64,000 bases of DNA. Origin: Pseudomonas oryzihabitans NBRC 102199 (GTDB lineage: Bacteria; Pseudomonadota; Gammaproteobacteria; Pseudomonadales; Pseudomonadaceae). Position numbers and translations under genes: made by a program. Positions within the stretch are counted from its first letter, which is position 1, and each line of letters starts with the position of its first letter. Location of the stretch: the NCBI RefSeq assembly GCF_000730625.1, contig NZ_BBIT01000017.1, positions 1-64,000 of the forward strand. The letters run 5' to 3'. Shown here piece after piece: positions 61,025-64,000 of the stretch. The notes below the pieces were generated by a model. That model saw only the letters and a program-made list of their open reading frames with translations, was not told where the DNA came from and did no database searches.

Positions 61025-61700
61025 GCGGGGCTCAGGAGCCGAACTCTGCACTGGATGACCCCCTCTCCCCTTGGGAGAGGGGGCTGTTCGAGCAGGCGTT
61101 CGTTGCCAGCGCCAAAGGCAGATTCGCTCCATTGTCGCCACGCCATCCACTAGCGCGGAACCACCCCCTCTCCCAAGGGGAGAGGGGGCTGTTCGAGCAG
61201 GCGTTCGTTGCCAGCGCCAAAGGCAGATCCGCTCCATTGTCGCCAGGCCATCCGCTAGCGCGGAACCACCCCCTCTCCCTCAGGGAGAGGGCTGGGGTGA
61301 GGGTGAGGGTGAAACCACTCCAGCCCGTTGGGCTTCGCTGCGCTCAACACCGGCTGCGTAGCGTGGAAAACGGCGCAGCCTTTTCCACATGGAGATCAGG
61401 TGCCAGGCGCGCCCTCACCCCGCCCCTTTCCCGAGGGGAGAGGGGGCTGTTCGAGCAGGTGTTTAGGTCGAGCCGCTCCAGCCTGTTGGGCTTCGCTGCG
61501 CTCAACCCAACCTACGGCGATTCCCGTAGGTTGGGTTGAGACGGCCTCATCGTCGAAGCACAACACCGGCGGCGTAGCGTGGAAAACGGCGCAGCCTTTT
61601 CCACAGGGCATTCGTTGCCAGGTGCGCCCTCACCCCAACCCTCTCCCAGAGGGAGAGGGGGCTGTTCGAGCAGGCCTATGGCTCCGGCAATAGTCCATTC
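61025..61700. repeat. Gene-free repeat cluster including a 105-bp tandem repeat
   Basis: Two full units of 105 bp (61059-61163 and 61164-61268) and part of a third (61269-61292) each begin CCCCCTCTCCC, pass through GGGAGAGGGGGCTGTTCGAG and end TAGCGCGGAACCACC. Two further GAGGGGGCTGTTCGAGCAGG copies occur at about 61438 and 61655. GTAGCGTGGAAAACGGCGCA hairpins are at 61359-61388 and 61574-61603. Copies of the GTTGGGCTTCGCTGCGCTCA repeat lie at 61326 and 61486. Nothing coding is supported. Confidence 0.85.
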
Positions 61701-62624
61701 TCACGGCTTCTCGAACCGATAGAACAGATTCGGCTCGCTGACCACATACAGCCGGCCCTGGTCGTCCATGGCCACGCCTTCCGCCTGGGGCACGCTGCGG
61801 CTGAGGCCGTGCTGGCCGCGCAGCAGTGACAGCGAGCTGATCGGCTTGCCGTCGTCGTCCAGTTCCAGCACCAGCCGCGACTGATCCGAGAGCGCCAGCA
61901 GGTGGCCGGTGCCGGGGTCGAATTGCAGGCTGGAAAGATCGCGCACGAACAGGCGGCGATCGCGTTGCGGATCCGTGCGCAGCGACAGCGCCTGCAGGCC
62001 TTCGAAGGCTTCGCTGCCGAGACCTTCGATCTCGTAGATGCGCACCGGATCGCTTTCCTTGGCGACGAAGAAGCGCTCGCGCGCCGCGTCGTAGGCCAGG
62101 CCTTCGTTGCCGCGGTTGTCGCTTTGCACGTCGCTGAGGCTGAAGGGGTGGCTGACCTGGCGATCATCGATGTCCACCACCCGGGTGTCGGCACCGATGC
62201 GTACCCGCACCAGGCGCTGGCGGCGCTCTTCGCTGATCATGTAGACGCCGGGGGCGATGTACTCGATGGCCTCCGGATCGCTGAAGCCCCTGAGCTCCAC
62301 CTGGCGCAGCAGGCGGCCGTCCAGGTCCAGTTCGAGAAAGCGCGCCGGCTTGTTGGTGACGCTGACCAGGGTGCGGCGGTCGGGGTCGAAGCTCAGCGCC
62401 GAGACGTCGGTGATGCCGTCGCCGATGGTCCTGGCCTCGACGGTGACCCGGTAGCCCGGCAGCCACAGCGAGCGGGCCTGGCGGCTTTCGGCCTGGAGCT
62501 GGCTCTGGACGTTGAACCAGAGCCGCTCGAACAGCCGGTGCTGCTGGGCCACCAGGGTCAGGGCCAGCAGCAGGGCCCCGCCCAGCAGGGCACCCAGGGT
62601 GCGAGGGGAAAACAGCGGAAACAT
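61701..62624 (-). CDS. SdiA-regulated domain protein (six-bladed propeller), copy 1
   Basis: Predicted membrane-anchored periplasmic protein of 307 residues. One hydrophobic segment (about 8-27) precedes a beta-propeller of the SdiA-regulated family. Repeat units include DVSALSFDPDRRTLVSVTNKPA, YIAPGVYMISEERRQRLVRVRI and GLAYDAARERFFVAKESDP. It ends PQAEGVAMDDQGRLYVVSEPN. A close paralogue lies 70 nt upstream on the same strand. The name comes from a Salmonella gene under quorum-sensing control. The biochemical role is unknown. Confidence 0.88.
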   Translation of the reverse strand: MFPLFSPRTLGALLGGALLLALTLVAQQHRLFERLWFNVQSQLQAESRQARSLWLPGYRVTVEARTIGDGITDVSALSFDPDRRTLVSVTNKPARFLELDLDGRLLRQVELRGFSDPEAIEYIAPGVYMISEERRQRLVRVRIGADTRVVDIDDRQVSHPFSLSDVQSDNRGNEGLAYDAARERFFVAKESDPVRIYEIEGLGSEAFEGLQALSLRTDPQRDRRLFVRDLSSLQFDPGTGHLLALSDQSRLVLELDDDGKPISSLSLLRGQHGLSRSVPQAEGVAMDDQGRLYVVSEPNLFYRFEKP

Positions 62625-62694
62625 CGACAGGGTCCTGAGGCGGTAATGCCGCGCAGCCTAAGGGCGCGACCCTGAATTCAAGCTGAATAGGCGC

Positions 62695-63600
62695 TCATTG
62701 CGCCGCGCCGGACACCTTGTGAAACACGTGGAAGAGATTGGGTTCACCAATCATGTAGAGATTGCCGGCTTCGTCGAGGGCCACGCCTTCCGGTTGCTCC
62801 ATGGTCGCCTTGAGACCGTGCAGGCCGCTTCTGAGGCTGATGAAGCTGACCGGCTGGCCGTCCGCGGTCAGCTCCACCAGGGTGTGGGACTGGTCGGACA
62901 GCGCCAGCAGGTGGCCGGTACGCGGATCGACCGCCACCGCGGAGTAGTCGATCACCAGCTGCTGGAGCGCAAAGGGCTGCAGGCTGCCGGAGACGCCGCG
63001 GCCGTCGCTGGCCAGGGTGAAGAGGGCGGCCGGATCGCGTTCCTTGCTGAGGATCAGCCGCTGGTGCCGCGGATCCCAGGCGATGCCTTCGAAGCCCTTG
63101 TTGCCGGCGTCGGGAAAGCCCAGGTCGTGGTGTTCGAAGGTGTTGGCGTCCAGTTCGCGGGCGTCGTCGGCCAGCTGGAACAGCGATAGCCGCCGCTGGC
63201 GCTCGTCGACGATGGCCAGGCGCCCGTCTTCCAGAGCGGTCACCCCTTCGAGGTTGGAGACGTTGCGGATCGGGATGCGTCTGAGGATGTCGCCGGTCAG
63301 GCTCAGTTGCACCAGATAGGGGGTGCTGCCGGTGACGGCGAAGAGGGTGCGGGTACGGGGATCGTAGGTGAGGTCGGAGGTCTCGGCCTCGGCCAGGCCC
63401 GGCAGTGGCTTGCCCTGGATCACTGCCTGGTAGTCCGGCAGCCAGACCGCCTGGGCGCGCACTTCCGGCGGCGTGCGGTATTCCTGCCACCAGAGCAGCG
63501 CCCGGTCGTTCCAGTGCCAGACGAAGGTGAGGACGATCAGCACCAGCAGGACGAAGGCGGGGAGGAGGCGCGACAGGATGAGGCGGGGAAGTCTGGACAT
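62695..63600 (-). CDS. SdiA-regulated domain protein (six-bladed propeller), copy 2
   Basis: Paralogue of the downstream gene, 301 residues, with the same layout: N-terminal hydrophobic anchor (about 12-30), then a periplasmic propeller. Matching blocks are TSDLTYDPRTRTLFAVTGSTP, GVTALEDGRLAIVDERQRRL, FEGIAWDPRHQRLILSKERDP and EQPEGVALDEAGNLYMIGEPN. The two genes are spaced 70 nt apart and probably co-transcribed. Clear divergence between them indicates an old duplication. Confidence 0.88.
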   Translation of the reverse strand: MSRLPRLILSRLLPAFVLLVLIVLTFVWHWNDRALLWWQEYRTPPEVRAQAVWLPDYQAVIQGKPLPGLAEAETSDLTYDPRTRTLFAVTGSTPYLVQLSLTGDILRRIPIRNVSNLEGVTALEDGRLAIVDERQRRLSLFQLADDARELDANTFEHHDLGFPDAGNKGFEGIAWDPRHQRLILSKERDPAALFTLASDGRGVSGSLQPFALQQLVIDYSAVAVDPRTGHLLALSDQSHTLVELTADGQPVSFISLRSGLHGLKATMEQPEGVALDEAGNLYMIGEPNLFHVFHKVSGAAQ

Positions 63601-63688
63601 GCGGGCTCGGACGGCTTCTTGTTAGAGCGTCGCGGCCGTGCCGACACACCGTCGCCAGGCACCGGCCAGGCGACGGTGGGTGGCGGGG

Positions 63689-64000
63689 TTATAGCACGCG
63701 CGTTTCGAAGCGGCTAACGTCCGGCAGCTCCAGCACCAGGTCATCGCCCACGTTGAGAGGTCCGACACCTACCGGCGTGCCGGTGAGGATGACGTCGCCC
63801 GGTTGCAGGGAGAAATGTCCGGCGATGGTCTGGATCAGCGGCAGGATGGGGTTGAGCATGTCGCGACTGTTGCCGTCCTGGCGCACTTCGCCGTTGATGG
63901 TCAGGCGCACCGGGATGTCGGCCAGGTCCTCGAAGGCATCGCCCGGCACGAAGGGCGCGAGCACGCAGGCGCCGTCGAAGCTCTTGGCGATCTCCCAGGG
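63689..64000 (-). CDS. Fumarylacetoacetate hydrolase family protein (5' part beyond window)
   Basis: Partial: only the last 103 codons are in the window and the start lies past position 64000. The FAH-type C-terminal domain is clear: EIAKSFDGACVLAPFVPGD, LTINGEVRQDGNSRDMLNPI, HFSLQPGDVILTGTPVGVGP and the final GDDLVLELPDVSRFETRVL. In many pseudomonads such proteins are oxaloacetate tautomerases or acylpyruvases. The reaction cannot be settled from this fragment. The catalytic metal site (ExE) lies in the missing part. Confidence 0.9.
   Translation of the reverse strand, partial: PWEIAKSFDGACVLAPFVPGDAFEDLADIPVRLTINGEVRQDGNSRDMLNPILPLIQTIAGHFSLQPGDVILTGTPVGVGPLNVGDDLVLELPDVSRFETRVL

Noticed and set aside
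61059-61292. Possible CRISPR array in the repeat cluster
   Set aside because: Units are 105 bp with no short repeat alternating with unique spacers, and the spacer-equivalent parts are also repeated. There are no cas genes nearby.
59008-61539. An 843-codon open frame on the plus strand running over the DASS gene, the intergenic region and the gamma-CA-like gene
   Set aside because: It crosses two real genes in a non-coding frame and two intergenic regions including tandem repeats. No domain is recognisable.

Overview
The window is a GC-rich bacterial chromosome segment that reads as a Pseudomonas outside P. aeruginosa. Pointers are the aerobic cob gene order with a CbiG-CobJ fusion, the order pcaIJF-T-B-D-C, pqqF directly ahead of pqqABCDE, a membrane glucose dehydrogenase and PctA-like amino-acid chemoreceptors. 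A P. oryzihabitans- or P. putida-like species is a guess. I see no rRNA, tRNA, CRISPR array, prophage or plasmid module.

Layout. 53-8590: aerobic cobalamin synthesis, with cobL leftward and cobG-cobH-cobI-cobJ rightward. A group II intron carrying an RT/maturase with an HNH domain sits ahead of cobL, on the cobL strand. 8604-11583: a cobalamin riboswitch, then a BtuFCD-type uptake operon. 11568-12086: an Mpo1-like membrane protein, convergent with it. 12230-14579: pcaR and pcaK. 14842-20119: a second FecBCD-type ABC importer facing a TonB-dependent siderophore receptor. 20350-21621: an RNA-methyltransferase-like gene and a VF530 protein. 21829-28782: pcaI, J, F, T, B, D, C, the protocatechuate branch of the beta-ketoadipate pathway. 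29630-31680: a YncE-like beta-propeller and a GNAT. 32003-37942: pqqE, D, C, B, A, F, read leftward. 38390-40822: gcd, the PQQ-dependent glucose dehydrogenase that uses this cofactor. 41135-42097: an AEC permease. 42281-46184: two tandem PctA-like chemoreceptors. 46529-52323: a 1618-residue hybrid sensor kinase translationally coupled to a REC-GGDEF diguanylate cyclase. 52455-57783: an AI-2E family permease, a GNAT, a small hypothetical protein, a Tat-exported beta-carbonic anhydrase, PbpG and a CoA transferase. 58747-64000: a DASS transporter, a gamma-carbonic anhydrase-like protein, two SdiA-regulated propeller proteins and a truncated FAH-family gene.

Regulation that can be read directly. 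Pairs of the 9-mer CGATAATCG (or its complement CGATTATCG) spaced exactly 19 bp start-to-start precede pcaR, pcaK and pcaI. They are very probably PcaR operators tying the split pca genes into one regulon. A hairpin with a T-tract lies between pqqA and pqqB and can explain excess PqqA peptide. A FliA-like promoter precedes the second chemoreceptor. Intrinsic terminators follow gcd, pbpG, the CoA transferase and the second chemoreceptor.

The intergenic DNA is unusually rich in dispersed repeats. These include a ~155-bp element with 18-bp terminal inverted repeats that abuts stop codons (three copies, one inside the pqq operon between pqqD and pqqE), a ~600-800 bp composite repeat in two copies, REP-type inverted pairs and a 105-bp tandem repeat. 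No gene cluster stands out as a wholly new system. The intron in the cobL leader and the stop-codon-abutting element are the observations most worth following.
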